A DNA stretch of 64,000 nt, taken from contig NC_135223.1 in NCBI RefSeq assembly GCF_052324685.1, forward strand, positions 20,360,822-20,424,821, read 5' to 3'. This document shows positions 50,101-63,592 of the stretch, in pieces. Numbering within the stretch: the first letter of the stretch is position 1; every line of letters begins with the position of its first letter. The position numbers and the translations under genes are program-made. The notes beneath the pieces were generated by a model. It was given only the letters and a program-made list of their open reading frames with translations. It was not told the origin of the DNA and searched no databases. This stretch comes from Brachyhypopomus gauderio (lineage: Eukaryota > Chordata > Actinopteri > Gymnotiformes > Hypopomidae).

Positions 50101-53100
50101 AAGAAACAAATTAATGAATGGAAAATTATCATGATGTTGTCTAGTCGGCTTCTATAAGTACAGTACTGTGTTATTTTGCATTACTTTATACATTTTTATT
50201 TTGAATATGCCTCTCTAGAAATTATTGTACAGGCCTCGTGAAAGCTATTATTCACTTGGCAGTGGAAAGGAAAGGTTCCTGTTATTGAAATACCTTTACT
50301 CATACATTAAAATGTACCTTCTGGTTCACGCACCAGATACAAGTGACAAAGTATTTTATACATAAATACTGATGACACTGCATAATTAACTCCAGTAAAC
50401 AACAAGTATAAGGTGGTACTTTCAAACTACAATAAAGAACTTTGCTCTATGCTAAAAAGAAATAACTGAATAATAAACTGTCCAGTAGCGTGTCATATAC
50501 ATGTAAACACATGAGCACCTGAGGGGGCTGAATGTTTCCCACTGTACATACACACTGAACCTCCTGAGGGACTGCAGCAAGCTCGAATGTAGACAACAAC
50601 TTTATGCCGATGACTTTATACCGATTACTTTCCTCTATGACAAAACCTGTAATCTGACTATACAAATGCGTAAGTTTATGGAGCCATGATATGACGCACA
50701 GCCAATCTGAACTAGCTTAACAGATTTGGATTTAAACTATTTAACTATGCTGACAAAATTATAATTATGCCTACAGGTTTAATGGCTTGTTAGAATCTGA
50801 GCACTCAACATGTGCTGTCTAAATGCTTTTATTAATAAATTCAATATTTAAGATCAATAAAATGTCACAGTATACAGTGGTAAATACACAAGAATTAATC
50901 CAGCATGTTAGATAAATATTTTTGAGGGAAATTAAATGACGGCCTCATCTTTTTTCTAACTGACTGCAACATTTTTGTGCATGACAGTAGAGCTTATATT
51001 AGAGCTAAAGTATATCAGTCTTATACTTTCGAGAGTGTTTACCCACAGATGACATATGTTTATTGCTGTATTATTAGCCTAGAAAAATACCAAGGGTAAG
51101 ATGTGCCTACTACTAAAAACCTTTTTACAAAATTGGAGTCATTTTCCACTCTGCTGGAACAAAGTCAAAGGCTTGTTAGAGAGCCAGTAAGTATCTGTCT
51201 TCGGTATATGGCCTTGCATAGGACAACACGCCTTGAGCTTTTACTTTGGAATAAAGATTCAAAGGCCTCAAGTAGAAGCTTGTCTTCTGGTGCGTGTCGA
51301 GCGTGCTCCGTACAGACCCTTTGGTTTGATCCCAGGGGAATTGTGGGTGCCAGAGCATGGCGTGGGCTCTGGGCTGGGGAGGGGTCTCTTCTCCAGGGCC
51401 TGCTGGTATGGGCGTGGTAGGAAGGTCAGACCCTGGTTCTTTTAGGAAGTCTTAAGCTTGTCACGTGCAGCAGGGTGAGATCAAGCCCTTCGCCTGGCTC
51501 AGCGTGAGATGCAAGTAGACACGAGTAATGAGCCGGACTCCATAACCCCGAATAGCCCAGAGGCAGCCGGGCCGTTTCTCACCCCGGACACATCGAGCAT
51601 TTTTCACATTGCTCCTTTTCACGCTCGGTTCTCCATGGCGATGCACGCCATCCTGCTGTGGAAGACTCGGGAGTTTCCACAGTGTCAAAGCAACAGTTGA
51701 CTTGTGTTAACTCTGTGACAGCAAGGGCATTTAACGTCTGATTACACACCCTACGCGTGTGAGAGTCATGCCCAGACCAAATTGACATGATTAATTGGTG
51801 TGATTAAACACACTCGGAATTCTATTAATCTGGCCTCAGCGGCTTCACACTGACGTGATGGCTTAATGCAGACAGGAAAAGAATTCTCCTGGTTTTTAGA
51901 AACCAGAAGCTTTATGGTTGCCATGGGATTACCACTAGAGATTAGGTACAATGAACAGTTTAATCTTAGAAACCACAATGTATTTTTAAAAGTGCTATGT
52001 TAAGACCAGAAAAATGTAAATGCTTAAATTAATATGTAATAAATATGTGCTTTTATTACTTAATGAATAAAGCAAAAAGTCCAGATTTTTATAACTCCAG
52101 ACATGCTAACATATGAAAAGCAAACTATTAGAATACATTTATTAGGAGACAATAAATTCGTACTTTGGGTGATAACTAATGAGGTGATTCCAGTGTTACA
52201 AAACTTTAGGACTTCAGGAGTCACTTCACAAAACTGTCAGACAGACGAATCTTTCCAACAGTTCACTGGAATCAGAGGAGCATCTAGTTCACTTTGCTAA
52301 TGGGCATGTACATACAAACACAGGCCATGGCGAGCTAGTTCTCACTAACAAGGTTCCTCTGTGAGCTCATTTTATCTGAAGGATGCAAACTGTACCCAAC
52401 TCCTTGTTGTTTTACAATCAGGTCTGAATTTTGAACTCACTAGTAGCGTGAAACTAGTCTTTTTATACAACGAAAATGAAACGAAATGAAACGAAAATGA
52501 AATATATTTATCTCCTAAGGGGTAGCTGTTGTTGTGTAATATGTATTTATACATTTTCTTTCAAATTCGATATTGTGAGAAAGTTTACTTGGCTTATATG
52601 AAAACACAATCCTTACAGACAAAAAATAATTGATAGTCAAGTTTATGCCATTAGAAAACAAAAATGACCTTTGAGCATATCTACCAAAGCTTTTGACCAG
52701 TGGAGTTTCCCTCAGATGTTTTTCTATCATTCCTCTCCCGTTCCTGAGGCGTGCTCCAGTGTGAGTGCGCATACCTTGAGTGAGTGGTCTGTGGGAGGCG
52801 GGTGGATGTCTTGGGGTCAGCTCCAACTCCCGGGGAGCTGCTGGCGCTCTCAGAGAGGTGTGGAGTTACTAAATGGGGTGGTGGTCCTCTAGAGACGGAG
52901 CAGCGATGGGAGCCGAGAGAGCGTGAAACTCAAGACACATGCCTCAGGCACGGAAACGCGTCGGCCACGAGCAGCCTGGGACTCGGCGTGCGTGTTTTAT
53001 ACCCATCATGCTCAGTTCTCCATCTCCTGCGTTTGTTACTTCTCCTCCATCTGTCTTCATCCTTCCTCCTGACCCTTCCTCTGCTGGTTCACCGCCATCT

Positions 53101-54445
53101 TTCCACTCTCCCTCCGTTCTGTCCTCCGGTCCCCTTCTCTCAGCTACTAGAGAGAATTGTTTACAATCAGAGATTACGGTGGACAGTTGTGCAGAACAGA
53201 GGTTTAAGAAGTCAACATCTGCTATACAGTTTACTGTGAAAGTTCATTAAATCATACAGTGTGGTGGCCAGTGTTGCTTAAAGACTTACAGCAAATCAAA
53301 AAACCACTGAGTCTGACACAATGAGAGTATCAATATTTTTTTTACTGATTGCATAACATGTTTAGAATAGTTTCAGTCATGCTTTGTTTGGATAGCACAG
53401 GGTCGGTGATTTGTAGGACTAATATTTTCTGGGATAATGATAAGGTTAATGATACCTCACCTTTATCTTTTCCTAAGCCTAAATACACTTCACAACTTAC
53501 CACAGCCCTTCATGACCTTGTGACCTTAAATTTGTGTACTTACCGCACCTGCCAAAGGTTTTAAGGTGGAAGCCTCCTTCAATGATTTTGAGAGGCTGCA
53601 AACTGAAAACTCCCTTTGAATGCATCCCGTCAGGTGAGGTAGAGGGGATGACTGCTAGCGCTGACATGATGCCACAGAGATGGCACTAGTATCAGCTTTT
53701 CTGTAACACTGTATTTAAGAACCATACCATCATCTTCTCCAGAAGTGATGCATCATAAGAAGGATGAGACATCTTTCACAAGGTCATTTGATCCAGTTGT
53801 ACTATGACTATAGTACTGACACAGCACAGCAATCCAAAGTGCAAACAAATCGTTAACCAATATGCCCACATATATCAGTCAACTTATTCAGCAATCAATT
53901 TGCATGGCCCCAATTGACAGATCCTTGAAAAACCGATATCTGACAGTGGGCATTTCCCCGACGCTCTGAATAGATGCCCAGCTTTCAGACTACGTCTGGA
54001 TGGGATTGCCTTGCAATTTGAGAGAGCATGTTCTCACTATCATCCATCACATGTAGAATGTTCATGTGCACAGAGGTAATGATCGTTTTGGCAGACCAAA
54101 AGAGCATGATGCATGCTGGGATACAGTTGAATCCCAGTAAGGCCTCCGGGTCTTGACTATACCACGGTAGAGATAAATGACTCTCTGTGCTATCATAGAT
54201 ATCTGCTTAATACCTTATGTGTATAGCCCTGATTTTTCCTTCTCTGCCTGCTGACAAGAGTATGGGAGAAAATCAGTGAAACAGGTGTTACGCATTTCAC
54301 TATTTGTGCCTGGAAAGTTTCTATAGTTTTCTACAGTTTATATCAACCTCCTCTCCTCCTTCCCAAATGGTCCCCCCAAAACATTCCAAAGCAACTTCCA
54401 ATAGAATCACATTTCACATGTTTCAGATCTGATGAAGCTGCTAAA

Positions 54446-54479
<34 letters not shown>

Positions 54480-56996
54480 CTCTTTTTTAAAGAAAATGAT
54501 GCATGCATCTGCTCATTGACCTTCAGTCTGATTAACTGCGGTCAGCCAGACCTGAACATGATTGTGCAAATGCCAAACATCACATCTGCCAGCATCCAGC
54601 AATAAACCTGAGCACAAATGAACGTGGCCACAGGTGTGTTTGCAGGCTTTGAAACAATGGATGCCAGCAGTGCTCATTGTACTGGAAGAGAAGAGTAGAA
54701 AAGAGAGGAGATGAATGAGGATGTAGGAAGGAAATGTTTCTGTAATGAAACTCATGCTACTTTAGTCATATCTGCCCTTGGAATATTAATCAAAGATGGA
54801 CAAAGAAAAAAATGTACTTCTGTAATAGGGATCTTCAGTTCAGAAAACTGGTGTTTTACTCCTGTAGCGTAGTATTGTAACACACTGAGCTGTGACGGAC
54901 AGCCCAGAGCAGTGTGGAAGACTTCCATGCCACCACGAACCCCCAAAGCTCAGCACATCTTCTGGCTTCCCTCACACAGGATAATACGCTCGAACAAGAG
55001 CAGAGCAAGCCAGGCTAGCAACAGCACTCAGACTACGTTGTTATTTGGGATAATGTCAGTTTACACCACATTGCTGTGGTACGCAATTGACTCACTGACA
55101 TTCTTAGATTCTCTGAAAACTAGGACTGGCATATTTCCCATTGCTCAAGTCCACAGAAGACTTCTTCTCAGCATGGAGGTGACTTGACTGAAATCTTGGT
55201 AAGCGGAAAAAACCTTCTGCTGGCTAGGGAGGAAGCTGTTGGACACATGAGTGTTCAGGGAGTGTGTCCAGGGTGGATGAGGCACAGTGGAGGCTGCTTC
55301 CTCTTTTGCCTTGCCAGGCCTAACATTGTGAGTGATGTAGATGAAGCTATGTAGCCCTGACCCTTCCCAGAAGCAGGATGTTGGGAAAGAGTAGCGAGAA
55401 TGTTATTTTTCTTACAGTGTATATATACACATATATAATGGGAATTATTTTTAAAGTGGCAGCGGTTTGCTTTTGACTGGATTGTTTTCTTTTCAACCAA
55501 CATAAGTTTTCTATACAGTCAGGAAACAGAACTGTTTAAATTTGATATTTTTCTCCTCATTGTTCCTGTGTAATTTATACTGATTGCAGCCGTTCATATG
55601 TATGGAGGTTGTTCTGAAATAAACAATGGCAGATTTTTATAGCAGGGTTTTGCAGTAATCTTACCCATGTGTGATATACAGTTCATACAGTCTGTGTTTT
55701 GTGGACTGTCATGAATTAGATGGAAGAGAAAATGTTTTTGATGTGATTTAGTTTAATTTGGTCATAGACATTTAGGATTTGTGTTTATTGGTGTGTGGCT
55801 TTGGTTTGTTTTTTTAAGACATTTAAACATCACTGTAGGAAATACGCTTTAACTGAATGTGATGTCAGAGATGACAACGATGGTATGATGGTATGATTGT
55901 TAAAAGTCCTTCATATATTTCAGGTTTTCAGTGAAAGAGAGCAGATCCTTTACTCATTTGAAATGTTAACTGCATTTACTAGAGACCCTGCACATTTGAA
56001 CCTTCTGATCAGGACAATTAACAGCCAATCAGGGCAGTAAAAGGCCTATTTGACGTGGGTTTAAGCTGAAGCCATCTCACATGGCCCACAGTCAAAACCA
56101 CTGAAGTGTGCTGGTCTGCCCAAACTTTAACAGACTCGGAGACTTGGACCCGGGCGGCGGTGTTCGCCCAGAGAGCACGCCTCTTCCTCACAACTCATCC
56201 AGAGAACTTGGACATATTCACTGTTTTTTTCTCCCCTGCTGCTTGGGCTTGGTTAGGTGCCTGCAGTGAACACAGCATCAAACCCTTGTTTTCACATAGC
56301 CTGAAGTGAACCACAGACTGCATATATTCCACTGATTTTTGACACACAGCCAGCAGGAAAAATGGTGAAGGTGAAACAAAGGTGAATGTCTGATAAATCT
56401 GTGCAGTGGAAACATGTAGTGCGAGCTGCAAATATGTTTTCCCATCATCAACAGCTCAGGGGAGGGTCTGGTGTCTGGCCAGTGTAGACACCATGGGCTC
56501 AAACCTACAGTACTTTTCACATAAATATCAAATTAATTTAATGTAATGTTTAGCCACAACATTAGTAAAAATACACATTTTCATAATGCATCATTTTAAA
56601 TATAAATTAGGCTAAACCCCCAAAATAAATTAAATAAAATTTAATTTATAAAATACCCCACATTTTTATTGTACAACATTTTACTGGATATGTATATAGG
56701 ATCTCTTTTCAAAGTACAATTCTGAATGTTGCACATAAACTAAAGAAAAAGACGTTTGTATACAGAATGACAAACACATAAAAATGGACACTGAAGAAAC
56801 CCAAAGTTTAGTTTTTTTATCTCCTAGCTTGATTGCAATGCCAGGAACATCAGACTTACATCATCGTTGGGTGCCCTTAATGTGTCATTGCAGTCCTTGT
56901 CAAGTGGCACACAAATTCCTCCAGTGCACTCCAGTCTGGTTAGCCCTGGTCCCATCTTCTCAGTATCAACCCTGACCTAGAAGAGAGGGTTCAGGC
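44171..56996. other. gene-poor flank downstream of emc2
   Basis: No recognisable protein-coding exon. TMEM74, the next gene in human, was looked for and not seen. There are patches with more CpG at about 47785-47990, 49260-49560, 51270-51680 and 52740-53010, a small tandem duplication at about 47030-47095, and a (CA)n at 54450-54479. Confidence 0.5.
54450..54479. repeat. (CA)n microsatellite
   Basis: About 14 CA units. Confidence 0.95.
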
Positions 56997-57151
56997 CAGA
57001 GCCGGAGTGGCTAATCGGGAGATTCGGGAGGATTCCCGATGGGCCGGCTCATGTCAATCTCTAGTTTGGGCCGATTGGGAGGGAAAAATAATTTTGAGCC
57101 GGATTTGGGCATGAAACTCCCGGGCTGAAAAAGTGTCCCACTCCGGCCCTG
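56997..57151 (+). mobile_element. 155-bp hAT-type MITE, copy 1
   Basis: The ends CAGAGCCGGAGTGG and CCACTCCGGCCCTG form 14-bp terminal inverted repeats with one mismatch. They are flanked by a perfect 8-bp target-site duplication, GTTCAGGC (56989-56996 and 57152-57159). The CAG start, short inverted repeats and 8-bp duplication are hallmarks of the hAT superfamily. There is no coding capacity, so it is non-autonomous. Confidence 0.85.
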
Positions 57152-57159
57152 GTTCAGGC

Positions 57160-58850
57160 ACATAGTTGACCTTCTGGCCAGACGAGAGTCCTCGCCGTAC
57201 CACCTCAGAGTGCTTATGTGGATCCAGGAGCGAGACCTGCCCACATCAGACCAGTCAGCGGCCCAACAATCCAGGAGCAGGAACAGGGGGAAACAACATA
57301 ATCCAACATCTAGTTCTCGGACAGGCAGCCGTGCTGCTCCCAATCACTGATGTGTAGGTGACATATGGCAGGAGACTGTCTGAGACATCAGTGCTTCTTG
57401 CTGTTGATAAATGTTCATCCTGCATTGCCAAAGGGGAGATTCGTGGAGTGAAACTGATCATTCAGATAGTCATAATGTTTAGTGTGTCCTCCCCACCCCT
57501 GCCATGTATCTAACCATTACCCATCAATACATTTTGTACATAGTATAGAGATGTCACAGGAATTACCCTAATTGGTTTTTTTAGATAATAGGCTATAGGA
57601 AGAAAAATTAACCTAATGGCATGTCAAGATCTATGATGCATTTATGTCTTATTTATCAGTGATTTTTGGAGGTTCTATTTGTAGGTGTGTAGCAGGGACT
57701 CTCAATCCTGAATGAACATTCACAGAGAACATTTAATTTATCCTTTGTTTTAAAAGTATTGTTGTAAAAGTTATTGTAACTGTCCTCAAATTCACAAAGA
57801 TAATATTTGCTCAAGGGTTATAAAAACTAACACTGCATGTTTCAAAACATTGAATCCTTACACAAGAAGTCAAAGCAAAATATAACAGTAATATATAATA
57901 TATTTATTTCAGTCTATTTTTAATCCACTGTGGCTTATATCCCTCTTTGCAAATGGGTTTTATGTGTGTTCTGATCCAAGAGCACAGAAGTCATTTGGAC
58001 AGAAGTGGCAATCATCTTTAAAGGTTCATGTCGACCCAGGACAGCTGGTTCTGTACAAGGACATTTTATCTGTATGTATTCTGCTTAAAACCTCCAGTAG
58101 ACCACCATGAATCAGAAGTGTGACCATAAGAGACATGGGGTACATTAGAACACCGTCAGAATGTCCTCATACACACGCTCAGAGAAAATTGGGCCTTCTA
58201 AGCTCTGAAATAGCAAAGCAGGAGAATGGAGGCACAGACTCAGCCATGCCTACAGCAACCGCTTCCCAGAGAGTGAACTGGGAACACTGGTGTATATTAA
58301 GAACCCAGAGGGGGTGTCATGAGGTGGGTCAAAAGTATGAACATCAGCAGATTGCTGAAGCAGGAGGCCAGGCTTTTATGGTCCCTGTAGAAGATCTGCA
58401 GTGACCCATGACTTCGCCTCAGCACGAGGGCGTGTAAGACAGACGGTGAGAGAACACATACGCACCACCGCCCCTCAATGGGTGGTACGGCACACAGGCA
58501 AGGGCCAAGATATTAGCTGTCATAGTCATGCCGGCAGGTTGCGGTGCAATAATATTTGTCTTTCTGGGTGACTCCTCCTGCCTTTGAGGCAGTCCAGACT
58601 GAGCAGAGATTCCTGGAGTCCAAGGGCAGCGTGTGAAAGCTCTGAGGTTTGGACACGCTGCTCTGAAGGAGTCGGTCTGAAACATAGTTCTTAGCGTTCT
58701 CGTTGCCTGACACACCCCTCTGAAGGAGTCGGCCTGAAACCTCTTCTTTCTCCTTGCCTTTGTCTGCCACACAGAACCATATAAAAGCAAAATAACAGAA
58801 TGAAATGAAATAGAAATGAAGCCCTGGCTCAGAACATTGTGAGAGTCACA
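57160..58850. other. interval between the two MITEs
   Basis: No recognisable gene. A direct duplication of about 60-65 bp near 58655-58740 carries CTGAAGGAGTCGGYCTGAAA twice. Confidence 0.5.
58655..58740. repeat. short direct duplication
   Basis: CTGAAGGAGTCGGTCTGAAA near 58662 and CTGAAGGAGTCGGCCTGAAA near 58719 are direct copies about 57 bases apart. Confidence 0.7.
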
Positions 58851-58858
58851 TTGTGAAA

Positions 58859-59013
58859 CAGGGCCGGAGTGGGACACTTTTTCAGCCCAAGAGTTTCATG
58901 ACCAAATCCGGCCCAAACTTATTTTTCCCTCCCAATCGGCCCAAACTAGAGATTGACATGAGCCGGCCCATCGGGAATCCTCCCGAATCTCCTGATTAGC
59001 CACTCCGGCTCTG
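58859..59013 (-). mobile_element. 155-bp hAT-type MITE, copy 2 (inverted relative to copy 1)
   Basis: The same length and sequence as the first copy in reverse orientation, with ends CAGGGCCGGAGTGG and CCACTCCGGCTCTG. The 8-bp flanks TTGTGAAA (58851-58858) and TTATGAAA (59014-59021) match at seven of eight bases, consistent with an aged target-site duplication. Confidence 0.85.
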
Positions 59014-59021
59014 TTATGAAA

Positions 59022-60577
59022 CATTTATATACACTATTGTACATATATTATACATTAACATATACATTATGTCAGGTAATATTTTGCCTATCCTAGTATG
59101 CTCATCTAAAGTAGAAATTAACACTATTACAAGTCTAATTCCTTGCTCCATTCTTTAGGAGAGAATTTCATGCATTTTTTGACTGCTACAGCACTGAGGA
59201 ATGAATGAATGAACGTGTCACCAACCAGTCTGACAGCTAAAGCTACAGGAACTTACATTAAATGGGCCCAATTGCCAAATAAAAGTACACACAATAAGCC
59301 TCTAGTGGCCCAATCAGCTTCAACACCCTGTGCTGCCAAGATGAAGCAGATGAATCAGATGTTTTTCATAGTGCTTGAAGCATTTAAGTGCTTGGCAGCC
59401 CACGGCACCAGTGTGGCCAGGTGCTTGTAGAGGTTCGGCATCCTGAGAATCGCACAGCTTTTCATTTCTCCCCGATGGCATACAACTGTACTGTTGCCTT
59501 CCTTTACGTCCGCCTCTACGGCCCAACTCTGCTATACCACCCATCAGAAGTATGCATCCTTTCCAAAGGTCACATTCATTTTGCTGTGCTTTCAGAACGT
59601 CCATTAAAAGCTCTGGTATAACATCATTCAGATAATTTTCTCTCAACTGTTAAGACAAGGAAGTTTGTGTTTGTCAGCTCTAGAGCTTTCCCACGAGAAA
59701 GAGAAACGTAGTCCAAACACTTAAGTCAGAAGGCAATACCAAGCACATTACTGGCATCCGAATAAGGAAAGAATATTTCTGACCTGCATGTGGTCAAAAT
59801 CTAGCAACAACTTGACTGTAGGGACATTTAAATGTATTTTGATAATTTTTCATTACTTTCTAGAATTTATTACTCTGTATAGCAATCATACAATGATAAA
59901 TGTTCTCCCTTGGTAGATTTTTTTGTATTTAGTGTTCTTACATGAATAGTCTACTCAGCAAAGGTACTGTAACGCAGTATGTATTTGTTACCCATAGTCC
60001 CATTATGTCAATTATGCATGCCATTCTCTTTATTGGTAGTGTAATATTAATCCCTGTAGACCTTTCATATCGGCACTATTTTCGGTAATGACACATCCTT
60101 TCTCGTCTCTAACTTAGGTAATCGTCTTCCTCAAAACACCAGAGCATAATGTCTACTTTGGGAAGTGTCATCAGAGTATCTCTGAATAATGGCGCTGTCT
60201 TTCTGTCCATTATGTGTCACAAACGTGAGTGTCTGAATCCAGGAATAATCTCAAATCCAATGTGAATGTCAGTGCACCATCATACGTGGAGAAAGTCAGG
60301 CATTACATGATTCTTTGCTTTGCTACTTGGCTTGTCATGTGAATGGGAGTTCTGTGTGATGTGGGGAGAACTCCTTACAGCAATATCCGTCAAACCTTTT
60401 CTCTAGCCCTCACTTCTCCAACATCCACCAATGGCCACAAACACTTCTTATTTTCACTCTACCCTCAGCATGTCTCCCTGGTGAGGCTTTCAATGGAGTG
60501 GGCCAGGACATTCAGCCCACAGCACAAATCCCACACTGCAGTATCTGCCAGACAAAGCAGGACTGAAACAATGGCAC
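59022..60577. other. flank between MITE and minisatellite
   Basis: AT-rich with short open frames, including a minus-strand frame at 59320-59646 that I do not recognise. No gene supported. Confidence 0.5.
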
Positions 60578-61701
60578 GCCCGGCATGTCCGGCACTCTCA
60601 CCACACGCCCGGCCCAGCCCAGCACTCTCACCACACGCCCAGCACAGCCCAGCACTCTCACCACACGCCCAGCACTCTCACCACACGCCCAGCACAGCCC
60701 AGCACTCTCACCACACGCCCAGCACAGCCCAGCACTCTCAACACACGCCCAGCACAGCCCAGCACTCTCACCACACGCCCAGCACAGCCCAGCACTCTCA
60801 CCACACGCCCAGCACAGCCCAGCACTCTCACCACACGCCCAGCACTCTCACCACACACCCGGCACTCTCACCACACGCCCAGCACTCTCACCACACGCCC
60901 AGCACTCTCACCACACGCCCAGCACTCTCACCACACGCCCGGCACAGCCCAGCTCTCTCACCACACGCCCAGCACTCTCACCACACGCCCGGCACTCTCA
61001 CCACACGCCCGGCACTCTCACCACACGCCCAGCACTCTCACCACATGCCCAGCACTCTCACCACACACCCGGCACTCTCACCACACGCCCAGCTCTCTCA
61101 CCACATGCCCAGCACTCTCACCACACGCCCGGCACGCTCACCACACACCCGGCACAGCCCAGCACTCTCACCACACGCCCGGCACAGCCCAGCTCTCTCA
61201 CCACACACCCAGCACTCTCACCACACACCCGGCACTCTCACCACATGCCCGGCACAGCCCAGCACTCTCACCACACACCCGGCACTCTCACCACACACCC
61301 GGCACTCTCACCACACGCCCGGCACAGCCCAGCACTCTCACCACACGCCCGGCACTCTCACCACACGCCCGGCACTCTCACCACACACCCAGCACTCTCA
61401 CCACACACCCGGCACTCTCACCACACGCCCAGCTCTCTCACCACACGCCCTGCACGACTCTCACCACATGCCCAGCACTCTCACCACACACCCGGCACTC
61501 TCACCACACACCCAGCACTCTCACCACACGCCCTGCACGACTCTCACCACACGCCCTGCATGACTCTCACCACACGCCCTGCACGACTCTCACCACACAC
61601 CCTGCACGACTCTCACCACACACCCTGCATGACTCTCACCGCACACCCTGCACGACTCTCACCACACGCCCTGCACGACTCTCACCGCACACCCTGCTCG
61701 A
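60578..61701. repeat. 20/30-bp minisatellite array
   Basis: Tandem units of AGCACTCTCACCACACGCCC (20 bp), some extended to 30 bp by AGCACAGCCC, and near the right end 23-bp units containing TGCACGACTCTCACCACACG. Variant bases (CACACGCCC, CACACACCC, CACATGCCC; AGCAC, GGCAC, AGCTC) are scattered. The unit contains no stop in any plus-strand frame, which explains the two open frames of about 400 codons; neither resembles a real protein. Confidence 0.95.
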
Positions 61702-62344
61702 CTCACGCCCGGTCCAGACACTTCCCCTCACAACCAGTCCACTGCTCTTTTATGTTGTCAGATCACGATGGGCCTCCATAAAGCAACTCTGGCAGCTCTG
61801 GCATGTGAGCCTGATGACAACGTGACCAACATGGCCGCCTCTCCTGCTACAGACAGGGAGAAAGTACAGGCAGGATCCTGACAGCTCTTGGGCACAGTGG
61901 CTCGAGAGACGTTTGAGGGAAATAAGGCAAGGCAAGTGGGCCCTGATCCACAAGCCTGATGCCAGCTCGAGTGGCTGTCCTGACCCCGTCCTCTATTCCT
62001 ACCAAGTTTCATAGAGTGCAGCAGCATTGCGAGTCAGTACTGAATGTGTTGAATATGGGAACGTGTGTTTGCACGCATCACGCGCTGCGGGAAGCCTTGC
62101 TGGAGATGCGGGACCGCAGCAGGCTTAGCTGAAACCAACACACCCGAGACCTCAGCATTCCAGGACATGAGAACAGCATGATGATCTGATGGAGAACATT
62201 CTCATAGCCCTGCTCCCAGTGTCTCCGAGCTTCCAGCGTGTCCTCACCAAACGCATGGAGCATCCTTGAGCTTACCGATGTATCGGGACCTGAGATCACT
62301 CTATCAGATTGTGTTGCACAGCTTTTGAAATAGTAGGTTGGTTT
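61702..62344. other. spacer between two minisatellites
   Basis: Single-copy sequence with moderate GC. No gene recognised. Confidence 0.5.
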
Positions 62345-63592
62345 GATCTGTTTGCTCCCTGGGGACAGTCCTTATTAAATTATGATCTGTTTGCTCCCTG
62401 GGGACAGTCCTTATTAAATTATGATCTGTTTGCTCCCTGGGGACAGTCCTTATCAAATTATGATCTGTTTGCTCCCTGGGGACAGTCCTTATTAAATTAT
62501 GATCTGTTTGCTCCCTGGGGACAGTCCTTATTAAATTATGATGTGTTTGCTCCCTGGGGACAGTCCTTATTAAATTATGATGTGTTTGCTCCCTGGGGAC
62601 AGTCCTTATTAAATGATGATCTGTTTGCTCCCTGGGGACAGTCCTTATTAAATGATGATCTGTTTGCTCCCTGGGGACAGTCCTTATTAAATTATGATCT
62701 GTTTGCTCCCTGGGGACAGTCCTTATTAAATTATGATCTGTTTGCTCCCTGGGGACAGTCCTTATTAAATTATGATCTGTTTGCTCCCTGGGGACAGTCC
62801 TTATTAAATGATGATCTGTTTGCTCCCTGGGGACAGTCCTTATTAAATTATGAACTGTTTGCTCCCTGGGGACAGTCCTTATTAAATTATGATCTGTTTG
62901 CTCCCTGGGGACAGTCCTTATTAAATGATGATCTGTTTGCTCCCTGGGGACAGTCCTTATTAAATTATGATCTGTTTGCTCCCTGGGGACAGTCCTTATT
63001 AAATTATGATCTGTTTGCTCCCTGGGGACAGTCCTTATTAAATTATGATCTGTTTGCTCCCTGGGGACAGTCCTTATTAAATTATGATCTGTTTGCTCCC
63101 TGGGGACAGTCCTTATTAAATTATGATCTGTTTGCTCCCTGGGGACAGTCCTTATTAAATTATGATCTGTTTGCTCCCTGGGGACAGTCCTTATTAAATT
63201 ATGATCTGTTTGCTCCCTGGGGACAGTCCTTATTAAATTATGATCTGTTTGCTCCCTGGGGACAGTCCTTATTAAATTATGATCTGTTTGCTCCCTGGGG
63301 ACAGTCCTTATTAAATGATGATCTGTTTGCTCCCTGGGGACAGTCCTTATTAAATGATGATCTGTTTGCTCCCTGGGGACAGTCCTTATTAAATGATGAT
63401 CTGTTTGCTCCCTGGGGACAGTCCTTATTAAATGATGATCTGTTTGCTCCCTGGGGACAGTCCTTATTAAATGATGATCTGTTTGCTCCCTGGGGACAGT
63501 CCTTATTAAATGATGATCTGTTTGCTCCCTGGGGACAGTCCTTATTAAATTATGATCTGTTTGCTCCCTGGGGACAGTCCTTATTAAATGAT
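62345..63592. repeat. 39-bp tandem array, 32 exact-length copies
   Basis: The stretch is 1248 bases, exactly 32 times 39, with no insertions or deletions. Each unit has GATCTGTTTGCTCCCTGGGG, then ACAGTCCTTATTAAATTAT. Variants are few: the last codon-like triplet alternates between AAATTAT and AAATGAT, two copies have GATGTG, one GAACTG and one TTATCAAA. Because 39 is a multiple of 3 and the unit lacks stops in one frame on each strand, open frames of 429 and 466 codons run through it in opposite directions. They are probably not genes. Confidence 0.97.

Noticed and set aside
52784..53250. Overlapping 151- and 103-codon plus-strand frames
   Set aside because: C/T-rich low-complexity composition (Ser/Leu/Pro-rich), no conserved motif and no clear splice context.
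60343..61781. Two plus-strand open frames of about 400 codons (SPHAQHSPAL-type repeats)
   Set aside because: They are produced by the 20/30-bp minisatellite, whose unit has no stops. The repeat runs open in more than one frame, as expected of repeat DNA and not of a gene.
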